Assembly: GCA_021405325.1 (NCBI GenBank)
Contig: QWII01000042.1
Span: forward strand, 62,001 to 126,000
Length of the DNA stretch: 64,000 nt
Source: Caldilinea sp. CFX5
GTDB lineage: Bacteria; Chloroflexota; Anaerolineae; Caldilineales; Caldilineaceae
Direction of reading: 5' to 3'
The notes under the pieces were generated by a model. It was not told the origin of the DNA and made no database searches. It was given only the letters and a program-made list of their open reading frames with translations. This document shows positions 8,404-18,371 of this stretch, in pieces. Both the position numbers and the translations under genes were made by a program. The stretch's first letter is position 1, and each line of letters starts with the position of its first letter.

Positions 8404-8877
8404 TTAGAAGAAACCGAGCAGCGCCGTCATCAACAGCCCGCCGGCAAAGAAACTTACTGTCGCCACCAGACTGGGCCACTTCAGATTCGCCAGCCCCATA
8501 ATGGCGTGACCGGAGGTGCAGCCATCGGCATAGCGCGCGCCAAAGCCGACCAGAAGACCGCCGACAAAGAGCAACAGCGCCCCACCCCAGGTGTAATAGT
8601 GGTCAGGTAGATAGCGGCCTGACGCTCCCAAAAATTGCACCGCGACAAAACCGCCCAGCAGAATCCCCACCACAAAGATCAGATTCCACAGCTCTTTGCG
8701 CCACGGGTTCTCACGCACATAAGCGAGCTTTGAATTAGGCGATGTAAGCGAGCAAAGATGGCGAAAGCTGCTCGACACGCCCAACGTCTTCCCCGCCAGC
8801 AGTAACAACGCCGGCACACTCAGCCCGATCAACGGCCCGCTTACATACCAGGGCCAGGGTTGGTAAAGCCATTCCAT
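8404..8877 (-). CDS. YeeE/YedE-type (thiosulfate permease) half-size membrane protein, N-terminal-like half
   Basis: A 157-residue protein with a first membrane helix after MEWLYQPWPWYVSGPLIGL and three or four more. It carries GCTSGHAIMG, the first-half counterpart of the GACPGP cysteine motif in the next gene. The pair probably forms a heterodimeric thiosulfate/sulfur-compound importer feeding the persulfide enzymes encoded upstream. An AGGAAA site precedes the ATG. It is separated from the upstream metallo-hydrolase gene by a tandem repeat at 8908-9004. Confidence 0.85.
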   Translation of the reverse strand: MEWLYQPWPWYVSGPLIGLSVPALLLLAGKTLGVSSSFRHLCSLTSPNSKLAYVRENPWRKELWNLIFVVGILLGGFVAVQFLGASGRYLPDHYYTWGGALLLFVGGLLVGFGARYADGCTSGHAIMGLANLKWPSLVATVSFFAGGLLMTALLGFF

Positions 8878-8907
8878 AAGATAATTTCCTGCTCTTTTCT
8901 ACGTAAT

Positions 8908-9004
8908 GGTGATTGGGTGATTAGGTGATTAGGTGATTAGGTGATTAGGTGATTGGGTGATTCTGCTTTGTCGTAATCAAAACACCCAATCACCTAATCA
9001 CTCA
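8908..9004. repeat. GTGATTGGGTGATTAG tandem repeat with inverted copy
   Basis: About six copies of a 9-10 bp GTGATTAG/GGTGATTG unit are followed, after a 25-bp loop, by the inverted ACCCAATCACCTAATCAC copy. It forms a large hairpin between the CstB-like gene and the YeeE-like pair. Related units lie at 16707-16783 and, in frame, inside the PKS gene near 50090. Confidence 0.7.
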
Positions 9005-9009
9005 TCCTC

Positions 9010-10416
9010 TCAATTCACCCCACTAACCGTCTCCACCGCCTGCGACCAAACCTCTTTACCGTCGCGCAGGTTGACCACGTTGGTAAAGCCCCGGCTGCGC
9101 AACAGGCTGGCGGCGATTTGCGAACGGTAGCCGCTGGCGCAATTGGTGATCACCGTGTGATCGTGGGGGATCTGATCCAGATACTTGGGCAAGGCCCCCA
9201 GGTGGATATGACGGGCGCCGCGAATATGCCCTTCCAGATATTCATTCTTGTTGCGCACATCGATGACCACAATGCCATTGTGCGGCAGGCGGTTCGCCAG
9301 TTCTTGTGCGCTCCATTCGGGCAATTGGTCGGTCTGGCCGCTCACCGCCTCCGGCAGCGCATAGCCGGCCACCTGGTCAATGCCTATGCTGCGCAGGGCA
9401 GTCAGCAGGTCATTGAGCGCTTCGGCGGACGGCGTGACAAAATAGAACGGCTTGGCATAATCGATAAGCCAGCCGACAAAGGTGCTGAAATCCTTCCGTT
9501 CAGGAATGCTGATGGTGCCCGGAATGTTGGCGGCAGCAAAGGCGGCGCGACTGCGGAAATCAGCGACAAAGGCGCCCTTGGCAACCAGATGGTCAATAGC
9601 GGCCCGATCCAACAATTGCGGCGTCGGCAGATCCTTGAGCAGCGCCGGCCCTTCCTTATTGACTCTCTTCATCTGGGCAAAATAGCGGGGCGCTTCCGGT
9701 TGACCGGCCAGCAACCACTTGACAAACGGTTCTTCCTCGTCAATTTGGAAAGCCGGGTTAAAGAGCTTTTCATAGCCCAGCGTCGTCGATGGAATGGCGC
9801 CCAAGGCTTTGCCGCACGCGCTCCCCGCTCCATGCGCCGGCCAGATCTGTAAATAGTCGGGCAGCTTTTTGAAGCGTTGCACCGTCTGGAATTGGCGCCG
9901 GGCGCCCGGTTCCGCTGTCCCCATCATGCCGGCGGCAGCTTCCAACAGATCGGGGCGACCAACATCGCCAACAAAGAGGAAGTCACCGGTGAAGACGCCC
10001 ATCGGTTGATTGGCGCCGGCGGTGTCAGTGATCATAAACGAGATATGTTCCGGGGTGTGACCAGGCGTGTGCAGCACATCGACCTTGATGTTGCCAACCA
10101 TCCAACTGTCGCCTTCGGTCACCAGCACTACGTTAGGTTCATGAGCATACTGATATTTCCAGTTGGCATCGCCCATGTCGCTCAGATAAATGGTGGCGCC
10201 GGTGGCAGTGGCCAGTTCGCGACTGCCGCTGACAAAATCGGCATGGATGTGGGTCTCGGTGACGTGGGTGATACGCAACCCTTCTTTCGCTGCCATTTGG
10301 AGATAGGGGGTAATATCGCGTTCGGGGTCAACCACCAACGCTTCACCCGTCTTCGCACAACCAACTAGATAGGAAGCCTGGGCCAACCGTTCATCATAAA
10401 AGTAGCGTAATAACAT
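9010..10416 (-). CDS. Metallo-beta-lactamase/rhodanese fusion, CstB-like persulfide dioxygenase
   Basis: A 468-residue, three-part protein. Residues about 1-240 form an ETHE1-type metallo-beta-lactamase domain with THIHADFVSG, HTPGHTPEHISF and GDVGRPDLL, the mononuclear iron site of persulfide dioxygenases. Residues about 265-355 are a rhodanese fold without a cysteine (FRSRAAFAAANIPG). Residues about 370-465 are a second rhodanese with the active loop CASGYRS. This order matches CstB of Gram-positive sulfide resistance, which oxidises low-molecular-weight persulfides and produces thiosulfate. The ATG at 10416 (MLLRYFYDE) is preferred to the upstream one because it follows AAGGAG. Neighbours (a rhodanese and sulfur permeases) support the role. 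Confidence 0.9.
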   Translation of the reverse strand: MLLRYFYDERLAQASYLVGCAKTGEALVVDPERDITPYLQMAAKEGLRITHVTETHIHADFVSGSRELATATGATIYLSDMGDANWKYQYAHEPNVVLVTEGDSWMVGNIKVDVLHTPGHTPEHISFMITDTAGANQPMGVFTGDFLFVGDVGRPDLLEAAAGMMGTAEPGARRQFQTVQRFKKLPDYLQIWPAHGAGSACGKALGAIPSTTLGYEKLFNPAFQIDEEEPFVKWLLAGQPEAPRYFAQMKRVNKEGPALLKDLPTPQLLDRAAIDHLVAKGAFVADFRSRAAFAAANIPGTISIPERKDFSTFVGWLIDYAKPFYFVTPSAEALNDLLTALRSIGIDQVAGYALPEAVSGQTDQLPEWSAQELANRLPHNGIVVIDVRNKNEYLEGHIRGARHIHLGALPKYLDQIPHDHTVITNCASGYRSQIAASLLRSRGFTNVVNLRDGKEVWSQAVETVSGVN

Positions 10417-10464
10417 GGTGTTTTTTAACTCCTTATCAGTGTACATGTGGATCATGTTCCGGTT

Positions 10465-10551
10465 AGACAGTAAGACAGTAAGACAGTAAGACAGTGATCA
10501 GTCGACAGCAGCAACTGTCTTACTGTCTTACTGTTCGACTGTCTTACTGAT
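10465..10551. repeat. GTAAGACA tandem repeat with inverted copy
   Basis: Four GTAAGACA units (about 10469-10494) face three TGTCTTAC units (about 10516-10545). It forms a hairpin between the rhodanese and CstB-like genes. Confidence 0.7.
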
Positions 10552-10902
10552 TTAGTGCAGCGGCAACCCTTGTCGCGTCAGATCCTGCAAACCGCCGGCG
10601 TTGTAGATATTTGTATAGCCCGCCGCCTGTAACATCTGGAGCGCCATCCCGCTGCGATTGCCTGAACGACAGTAGAGAACCACCGGCTTATCGGTGGGCA
10701 ACTCGCGCATCTTCTGCTGGACATCCTGCACAGGCAGGTTGCGCGCCCCTTTGATATGGCCTTCGGCAAATTCCGCCGCTGTGCGCACGTCGATCAACAG
10801 ATGGGGCGTGTTGGTTTCGACAAAGCGCTTCTTGTACTCACCGGCGGTTAACTGGGCTGCGTTACTCGCCGTATTGCCAAATAGTTTGGATAAAATGTTC
10901 AT
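10552..10902 (-). CDS. Single-domain rhodanese sulfurtransferase
   Basis: A 116-residue cytosolic protein consisting of one rhodanese domain: LIDVRTAAEFAEGHIKGARN, then the catalytic loop CRSGNRS, then NAGGL near the end. It has no signal peptide, unlike the lipoprotein at 6120. It is the promoter-proximal gene of the sulfur operon that runs to the left, divergent from the LysR regulator at 11206. It likely passes sulfane sulfur from thiosulfate or polysulfide to the CstB-like enzyme or to a low-molecular-weight thiol. A GGTAGAG site precedes the ATG. Confidence 0.9.
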   Translation of the reverse strand: MNILSKLFGNTASNAAQLTAGEYKKRFVETNTPHLLIDVRTAAEFAEGHIKGARNLPVQDVQQKMRELPTDKPVVLYCRSGNRSGMALQMLQAAGYTNIYNAGGLQDLTRQGLPLH

Positions 10903-11103
10903 AATCTCTACCTTATACTCAGTAGGCCACAGTCGTGTCGTCGCGTAGTCGTGTCGTCCAGAGTCGGGCGGCTGCGATTCCAGTTGCGTTGCGGTCTACT
11001 GATACTCTATACTTGTCATCTGCTCTTTTGCCGGGGGATGGCGCCGCTTGTTTGTTGAAAGTGATTCTAGCCGATGTTTGATTGGTCTAGTTCTCCCGAC
11101 TTG

Positions 11104-11133
11104 CTTATAATTGTTATAAGTTGGCGCTTATAA
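11104..11133. promoter_or_regulatory. Candidate LysR operator between the regulator and the sulfur operon
   Basis: CTTATAATTGTTATAAG (11104-11120) is a perfect palindrome with a 3-bp centre and contains T-N11-A, the classic LysR box. A third CTTATAA half-site follows at 11127-11133. It is 86 bp before the LysR start and about 200 bp before the rhodanese start, an apt place for an autoregulatory and activating site. The rest of the 303-bp gap holds GTCGTGTCGTC direct repeats (about 10930-10960) and the palindrome at 11151-11191. Confidence 0.6.
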
Positions 11134-11150
11134 CAGAAAAACCATGAGGG

Positions 11151-11191
11151 TTGGTTCGTTGGTTTCGACAAGCTCAACCAACGAACCAACC
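11151..11191. repeat. GGTT...core palindrome, family A
   Basis: Inverted repeat TTGGTTCGTTGGTT / AACCAACGAACCAA around the core TTCGACAAGCTC (the reverse complement of GAGCTTGTCGAA). Family A copies occur between many genes of this window. This one lies in the leader of the LysR gene. Confidence 0.8.
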
Positions 11192-11205
11192 AAATTTAAG
11201 AATCC

Positions 11206-12144
11206 ATGCTCGACCTACACAAACTCGATATTTTTCTCCATGTGGTGCGCGCCGGCAGCTTTAACCGGGCGGCGGAAGGCTTGCTCATGAGCCAGTCGGC
11301 GGTGAGCCAGCACATCCAGGATTTAGAAGCCGGGCTGGGCGCGACCCTCTTTGAACGGGGACGGCGCGGCGTTAGCTTGACCAAAGCCGGCGACGCGCTC
11401 CACGACTACGCGCTACGGATCTTTGCCCTGCTGGCCGAGGCCGAAAACGCCGTGACCGATGTGCGCAAATTGGCAAGCGGACAGCTTACCATCGGCGCAA
11501 CGCCGGGCGTCGGCGGCTATCTGTTGCCCGGTGCGATCCTGGGCTTTCGCCAACAATTCCCCAAGTTGTCGGTGGTTCTACAAACGGGCATCACCCCGCA
11601 GATTGTCAACGACTTGCGGCTGGGGCGGCTGGCGCTCGGCTTTATCGAAGGCGAACTTGACCAGGGTGATGAGGCCAACCTGTCCGTCCGTCCGTTAGCG
11701 GATGTTGAACAATTTGTGGTTGTCGGTCCGCAGCACCCTTGGTGGCCACGCCCCGCTCTGTCGATCCAGGAGTTGCAAGGCCAATCCTTTATCATGCGGC
11801 AAGCCGGCAGCCGTAGCCGGATCTGGCTGGAACAAAAGTTGCGTGAACACAAGATCGATCCCACCATTCGTGGCGAGTTTGACAACATGGAGTCGATCAA
11901 GCGCATGGTGACGCTGGGCACTTGTGTCACGATTTTGCCCCTCTATGTGGTGCAAGAAGAGGTAAAGAACGATCAGGTTCACGCCCTGCCCCTGGTCGAC
12001 AAGCCATTGCAACGCACCTTGAAGCTGATCTGGCGGCGCGAACAGTTCCTGACGCCGATCGCTCGCGCCTTTTTGTACCATCTCAGTGACGAGTTGCCGG
12101 CGTTGCATGAGGTCATTGGCAGTAGACCGCAACGCGAGGAGTAG
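11206..12144 (+). CDS. LysR family transcriptional regulator (CysL/CbbR-like)
   Basis: A 312-residue regulator. Residues about 1-62 are the winged helix-turn-helix (DIFLHVVRAGSFNRAAEGLL then SQSAVSQHIQDLE), and residues about 90-300 the periplasmic-binding-protein-like effector domain. It is divergent from the rhodanese/CstB-like/YeeE/TSUP genes with a palindromic LysR box between, so it probably controls them in response to a sulfur compound. The ATG at 11206 starts the canonical MLDLHKLDIF; the ribosome-binding site is weak because a repeat element fills the leader. Related CysL and CbbR proteins sense sulfur or carbon metabolites; the effector here is unknown. Confidence 0.9.
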   Translation: MLDLHKLDIFLHVVRAGSFNRAAEGLLMSQSAVSQHIQDLEAGLGATLFERGRRGVSLTKAGDALHDYALRIFALLAEAENAVTDVRKLASGQLTIGATPGVGGYLLPGAILGFRQQFPKLSVVLQTGITPQIVNDLRLGRLALGFIEGELDQGDEANLSVRPLADVEQFVVVGPQHPWWPRPALSIQELQGQSFIMRQAGSRSRIWLEQKLREHKIDPTIRGEFDNMESIKRMVTLGTCVTILPLYVVQEEVKNDQVHALPLVDKPLQRTLKLIWRREQFLTPIARAFLYHLSDELPALHEVIGSRPQREE

Positions 12145-12190
12145 GCACGCCCCGTGCCGGTCCAGTTGGGTGAGATCGACTGATGGGAAA

Positions 12191-12264
12191 ATCATCAAAG
12201 ATTACGCAGATTGCGCAGATGAAAGGACAAGAAAAATCTGTGCAATCTGCGTAATCTTTGATCA
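12191..12264. repeat. Long inverted repeat (AAAGATTACGCAGATT type)
   Basis: Arms 12191-12220 and 12236-12264 are complementary over about 29 positions with two or three mismatches, giving a 15-bp loop. It sits 46 bp after the LysR stop and may end its transcript. An extended -10-like TGATATACT follows at 12319-12327. Confidence 0.75.
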
Positions 12265-12341
12265 TATGACCTGTTATGGAAAACAGGCTGTGTGAAGTAA
12301 CTGGATTGTTTGGGGTTGTGATATACTTTGGTGGTGAGCTA

Positions 12342-12742
12342 CCCAAGGCTAAAGCGCTTGGGCTTCCAAGCACGTGACTTGGAACTTTTCGGGGGCTGAG
12401 TGCCTTACTGCGCTGCTCATATCTCCCACCGCCTGGCTCCCAGGGTAGTTGAAGGCTTATCTTCGACCTTCGGTCGTTGAATATTTTACAACCGGGACGA
12501 TTTCCCCGGTTAACCAGCAATATTCAGTTGGGAAGGTGCTTCTTGCTTGTGTGGCCGGGCACTCTTGGTTATCGAATGTTCGGCTACACTTCCAGTATAG
12601 CACATAGTTTCTATTCCGTCTGTTACAGAGCTTTAAGAAAGAAGTCCATGTTGTCTTGGAACTGTATCGAGCTAAAGCTCACGTCACCGGCAGGTGACAC
12701 CCTGCGGGTAAGCCCTTATATCCCAAGGCTAAAGCCCTTGGG
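12342..12742 (+). mobile_element. Candidate non-autonomous IS200/IS605-like element or structured RNA, no protein
   Basis: The 640-bp gap between LysR and Uma2 has no convincing gene. It is bounded by two hairpins in the same orientation that match at 20 of 21 positions (12342-12362 and 12722-12742, CCCAAGG...CCTTGGG type). Same-oriented subterminal hairpins are how IS200/IS605 ends look. Inside are more folds: CGAC-C-TTCG-G-TCG at 12464-12476, a stable cUUCGg tetraloop hairpin, and AACCGGG/CCCGGTT at 12490-12511. No transposase or TnpB is seen, so it may be a decayed or MITE-like derivative, or the remains of an element-encoded guide RNA. A 104-codon ORF (12477-12791) runs through it but has no family resemblance. 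Confidence 0.35.
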
Positions 12743-12787
12743 TTTTACGGGCTGTTTCTATAATCCGGCGTTGAAAGGAGCGCAAAG

Positions 12788-13528
12788 ATGAGTGTGCAAC
12801 TTCAGGAACGCGTTGAACAAATGCAATCGGCAGCAACCAATGGGATAGTAACGAACGGGCATGTACCGATTCCACCCCTAGAATCAGGTGATCGCTTATC
12901 GCGTGTTGAATTTGAACGTCGTTATCATTTACATCCGAATATAAAAAAAGCTGAATTAATCGAAGGCGAGGTATATGTGGCTTCTCCCGTTCATGTTAAT
13001 AAACATGCCGATCCACATTTTGATTTAGTTACCTGGACTGGTGTCTACCGTGCGGCGACACCCGGCGTTAAAGGCAGCGATAATGCAACTGTACGCCTCG
13101 ATCTGGAAAATGAACCGCAGCCCGATATTCTCCTGCGGCTCATACCTGAGCTAGGCGGGAAAGCCTATATTACGGACGACGATTATTTGGAAGGCGCCCC
13201 TGAATTGGTTGTCGAAGTCGCCGCCAGTAGCGCCAGTTATGACATGAACAAGAAAAAACGGATGTATGCGCGCAATGGTATTCGTGAATATATCGTTGCG
13301 CAAGCCTATGAACAACGCGTTGATTGGTTTGTCTTGCGCGACAGTGGCTATGAAGCGCTCAAACCCGATGCTGGTGGCGTTATCCGCAGCGAAATCTTTC
13401 CTGGCCTTTGGCTGCCAACGGCTGCGGTATGGCAAGGGGACTTAGCAAAAATGTTGGCGGTTGTGCAGGAGGGTCTGGCTTCAGCAGAACATGCCATGTA
13501 CGTCAAAAGCTTACAAGAAAAAGCATAA
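12788..13528 (+). CDS. Uma2 family (DUF820) PD-(D/E)XK nuclease-like protein
   Basis: A 246-residue protein. The restriction-endonuclease-like core is visible: [14 protein letters not shown], the aspartate in EPQPDILL, then [10 protein letters not shown] with the acidic residue, then [18 protein letters not shown] with the lysine. Uma2 proteins are very abundant in cyanobacteria and Chloroflexota, often multi-copy, and their function is unproven. The ATG at 12788 follows AAAGGAG with ideal spacing. Residues about 1-40 are a low-complexity lead. Downstream, the glutaminyl-tRNA synthetase start is 23 bp away, so the two may share a transcript, though a functional link is unlikely. Confidence 0.85.
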   Translation: MSVQLQERVEQMQSAATNGIVTNGHVPIPPLESGDRLSRVEFERRYHLHPNIKKAELIEGEVYVASPVHVNKHADPHFDLVTWTGVYRAATPGVKGSDNATVRLDLENEPQPDILLRLIPELGGKAYITDDDYLEGAPELVVEVAASSASYDMNKKKRMYARNGIREYIVAQAYEQRVDWFVLRDSGYEALKPDAGGVIRSEIFPGLWLPTAAVWQGDLAKMLAVVQEGLASAEHAMYVKSLQEKA

Positions 13529-13551
13529 AATATTCGGATTTTGAGGAAATT

Positions 13552-15945
<2,394 letters not shown>

Positions 15946-16007
15946 TAGTGGATGGTGGATAGTAAGAATTTGTCTGGCTATCCACCATCCACTATCCACC
16001 ATCCACT
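15946..16007. repeat. TGGATGGTGGATAG inverted/tandem repeat
   Basis: TAGTGGATGGTGGATAG (15946-15962) pairs with CTATCCACCATCCACTA at 15978-15994, followed by a second partial copy up to the response-regulator ATG. The glnS stop (TAA at 15943-15945) abuts it. Confidence 0.75.
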
Positions 16008-16706
16008 ATGACCACCCACTCCATTCTCATCGTCGAAGACGAACGCGCCGTCGCCCACGGGTTGCGCTACGGCTTGCAGCAGGAAGGCTTTACGGTTCTG
16101 TGGGCTGAAACTGGCCGTAGCGCGCTGGATTTGGCGCGCACCCAACAACCTCAACTAATCCTGCTCGACATTCGCCTACCCGACATGACCGGTTTTGATG
16201 TTTGTCGCCAACTGCGCAGCGATGGTTTGCGTCAGCCCATTCTCATCCTCACCGCTCGCGACGAAGAGATCGACAAAGTGCTGGGGCTAGAACTGGGCGC
16301 CGATGATTATGTGGTCAAGCCTTACAGCCTGCGCGAGGTTATTTCCCGGGTTCGCGCCCTGTTACGCCGCGCCTACGGTGAATTGGCAACCCCCACTACC
16401 GGCAACATCATCACCTTTGGCAACATTCAGGTGGATCCGGTGCGGATGAAGGTGTTGCGTGCCGGGGCGTCAGTTGATCTGACCCCAACCGAATTTCGCC
16501 TGCTCTGCTGCTTGCTGGAAAATCCGGATCGCCCTGTCACTCGTGAAACGCTGATCGAGCGGGTTTGGGGATACACCAGCGAGATCGAAAGCGACCGCAC
16601 CGTCGATGCCCACCTGCGCCACCTCCGCCAAAAACTGGAAGAGAACCCCGCCGACCCGCGTTGGCTGGTGACAGTGCGCGGGGTTGGCTATAAGTTTCAG
16701 CCGTAG
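16008..16706 (+). CDS. OmpR/PhoB-family response regulator
   Basis: A 232-residue regulator. The receiver domain has the acidic pair near residue 10 (EDE), the phospho-acceptor D54 in LLDIRLPD, a threonine/serine switch in LTARD and the conserved K104 (VVKPYS). After a linker, residues about 135-232 form an OmpR-type winged helix (LTPTEFRLLCCLLENPDRPVTRE, then RTVDAHLRHLRQKLE and VRGVGYKF). It is followed on the same strand by a secreted PDZ protein and the partner histidine kinase, so it is probably phosphorylated by the kinase at 18372. OmpR-family dimers bind direct repeats with an 11-bp period; such a site exists at 62662-62680. Confidence 0.93.
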   Translation: MTTHSILIVEDERAVAHGLRYGLQQEGFTVLWAETGRSALDLARTQQPQLILLDIRLPDMTGFDVCRQLRSDGLRQPILILTARDEEIDKVLGLELGADDYVVKPYSLREVISRVRALLRRAYGELATPTTGNIITFGNIQVDPVRMKVLRAGASVDLTPTEFRLLCCLLENPDRPVTRETLIERVWGYTSEIESDRTVDAHLRHLRQKLEENPADPRWLVTVRGVGYKFQP

Positions 16707-16783
16707 ATTGGGTGATTGGGTGATGCGGTGATTGAGCGGGTGCCCTATGGGCGCGAAATCACCGCATCACCCAATCACCCAAC
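16707..16783. repeat. GTGATTGGG-type palindrome with GAGCGGGTGCCC core
   Basis: Arms GATTGGGTGATGCGGTGATT and AATCACCGCATCACCCAATC surround a core GAGCGGGTGCCCTATGGGCG that is nearly the same as in the element at 29268-29330, whose arms are entirely different. It begins at the response-regulator stop codon. Confidence 0.75.
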
Positions 16784-16899
16784 CCAATTGTTGCGAAATC
16801 TCAACAATCCCACAAAACAGACACAACCTACCCCTGGTAGACTGGCGTTATCGCATGCGATTGCGTTGGTACTCTATCAGTTTAGGAAAGGGTTTGTGT

Positions 16900-18021
16900 A
16901 TGCAAAAGCAATACCGTCGCTTGTTTCAGGCGTTGCTCCTGGCGGCTTGTCTGGTGGTGAGTATGAGCGCCGCACTCTATGCGGCTGAGGAAGACGAATC
17001 AACAACGGAACCAGGGCTGGTTATTGTCGCCGTTGACCCCGATAGCCCGGCTGCCAAAGCCGGCGTGACGCGTGGCGACATTTTGTTGGCCGTTGGTGAT
17101 GTGAAAGTCAACACGGTTGCGGATCTGCTGGCGGCGTTGGGTAAAGTCGAAGCGGGCGCCACTGTCACTCTGCACGTTCAACATGGGGACGAGGCCGTCG
17201 CAGTTGAAGTCACCACCAGCGAACAGCAACAGCGCGCATACTTGGGCATCCGACCTTATGGTGGGACAGATCTGTTGCTCTCGGCGCCGGCGCAGTTTGC
17301 CCTGCCGGCTGAACCTGATCTGGCGCTGTCGCCGCACGGCTTTGGCTTTTCGCCGTGGGCCAATACGGAAATGGGTCAGTTGGTCGTGGTGGATGTGCTG
17401 GAAGGTAGTGCGGCTGCCGAAGCAGGGATTCAGGTCAACGATGTGATTATGGCCTTCAACGACGCAACCGAATTGACCCTGCCTGCTCTACAAGAAGAGT
17501 TGGCAACGCTGGCGCCGGGCGATGTGGTCACGTTGACCGTGGCGCGGGCGGACGCCGCACCGACTGACGTTGCCGTTACGCTGGGCGAAGGGCAGGATGG
17601 TCAGGCGCAAATCGGGGTGCAATTGGGCGTTGTGAGCAGCTTTGATACAAGCGAAAGCATGGGACAACCGCCGGCCTTTATGCCGATGCCGCCAATGATG
17701 GGAAAACGCTTCCCCTTTTGGCAGGAAAGACCGGGTGCGCAGGAGCGCCGTTTCTTCCACTTTGGTCGCCCCTTTGCGCCCCATCTCTACTTCTTTGCCA
17801 TGCCCTACCCCGGCTGGACGTCGCCCGACTTTCTCAGCTATGAAGCCATGCCCTACCCCGGCTGGTCGCCCCAAGATTTTCTGAAGTATGAAGAAGGTTT
17901 TGTCATGCTCACCCCGGCGCAACCGGAACAATGGTTCGCCGCCCCGCCTGTTTCCGTTGAAATCCAGAGCGAAATCCAACATGGGGCGCCCGCCGAACAA
18001 ACACCGGGCGCTTATTACTGA
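16900..18021 (+). CDS. Secreted double-PDZ domain protein
   Basis: A 373-residue protein with a signal peptide (MQKQYRRLFQALLLAACLVVSMSAALYAAEE). Two PDZ domains follow: residues about 30-105 (VDPDSPAAKAGVTRGDILLAVGD) and about 160-230 (LEGSAAAEAGIQVNDVIMAFND). There is no protease domain, so it is not DegP-like; it more likely acts as a peptide-binding adaptor or sensor outside the cytoplasm. The tail carries a near-duplicate MPYPGWTSPDFLSYE / MPYPGWSPQDFLKYE. The ATG at 16900 is chosen for its AGGAAAGGG site and signal peptide. Its position between a response regulator and a histidine kinase suggests it supplies the input signal to the kinase. Confidence 0.8.
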   Translation: MQKQYRRLFQALLLAACLVVSMSAALYAAEEDESTTEPGLVIVAVDPDSPAAKAGVTRGDILLAVGDVKVNTVADLLAALGKVEAGATVTLHVQHGDEAVAVEVTTSEQQQRAYLGIRPYGGTDLLLSAPAQFALPAEPDLALSPHGFGFSPWANTEMGQLVVVDVLEGSAAAEAGIQVNDVIMAFNDATELTLPALQEELATLAPGDVVTLTVARADAAPTDVAVTLGEGQDGQAQIGVQLGVVSSFDTSESMGQPPAFMPMPPMMGKRFPFWQERPGAQERRFFHFGRPFAPHLYFFAMPYPGWTSPDFLSYEAMPYPGWSPQDFLKYEEGFVMLTPAQPEQWFAAPPVSVEIQSEIQHGAPAEQTPGAYY

Positions 18022-18057
18022 GGCGTACCGTAACGATCTACAAATGATTTAGGCTCA

Positions 18058-18262
18058 CCCCCTGCCCTGAAAACAACAGGGATTTCGCAGATTTCAAAGA
18101 TTGGCTCATCTACGGAAAGTGTGAACACCTGTCAGGTTTCCAAAACCTGACAGGTGTGGCGGGTCGAAACCTCACACTTTCTGTAGATGAGCGCAAAGAT
18201 TTATATTTGCAAATTCATCGGTATAATCTGCGAAACCCCTGTTGTTTTCAGGACAGGGGTGT
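18058..18262. repeat. Three nested inverted repeats in the gap before the histidine kinase
   Basis: The 350-bp gap holds no gene but three concentric palindromes. The outer arms (about 18058-18095 and 18224-18261) carry CCTGAAAACAACAGG and TTTCGCAGATT. The middle arms (18104-18124 and 18172-18192) pair over about 20 bp with one or two mismatches. The inner hairpin (18125-18157) is ACACCTGTCAGGTTT/AAACCTGACAGGTGT. The outer element is a copy of the dispersed repeat at 6592-6653. A TATGCT-like -10 lies near 18313. Confidence 0.75.
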
Positions 18263-18371
18263 CCTCTCGTATAAATAATCGCCGTACCCCTTGGTAGCCT
18301 TTGCAGCTTATGTTATGCTAAATAGACTGAACATGGTTCCTGGATGATTGGGCAAGGGAGTCAGATCTCTT

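Noticed and set aside
8908..9004. Possible CRISPR array (regular short repeats)
   Set aside because: Units are 9-10 bp with no unique spacers, and an inverted copy follows. It is a tandem repeat with a hairpin.
12300..12760. Group II intron fragment
   Set aside because: No domain V consensus and no reverse transcriptase; the hairpin pair fits a small element better.
12477..12791. 104-codon ORF in the LysR-Uma2 gap
   Set aside because: No ribosome-binding site, no recognisable domain, and it overlaps hairpins of the structured element.
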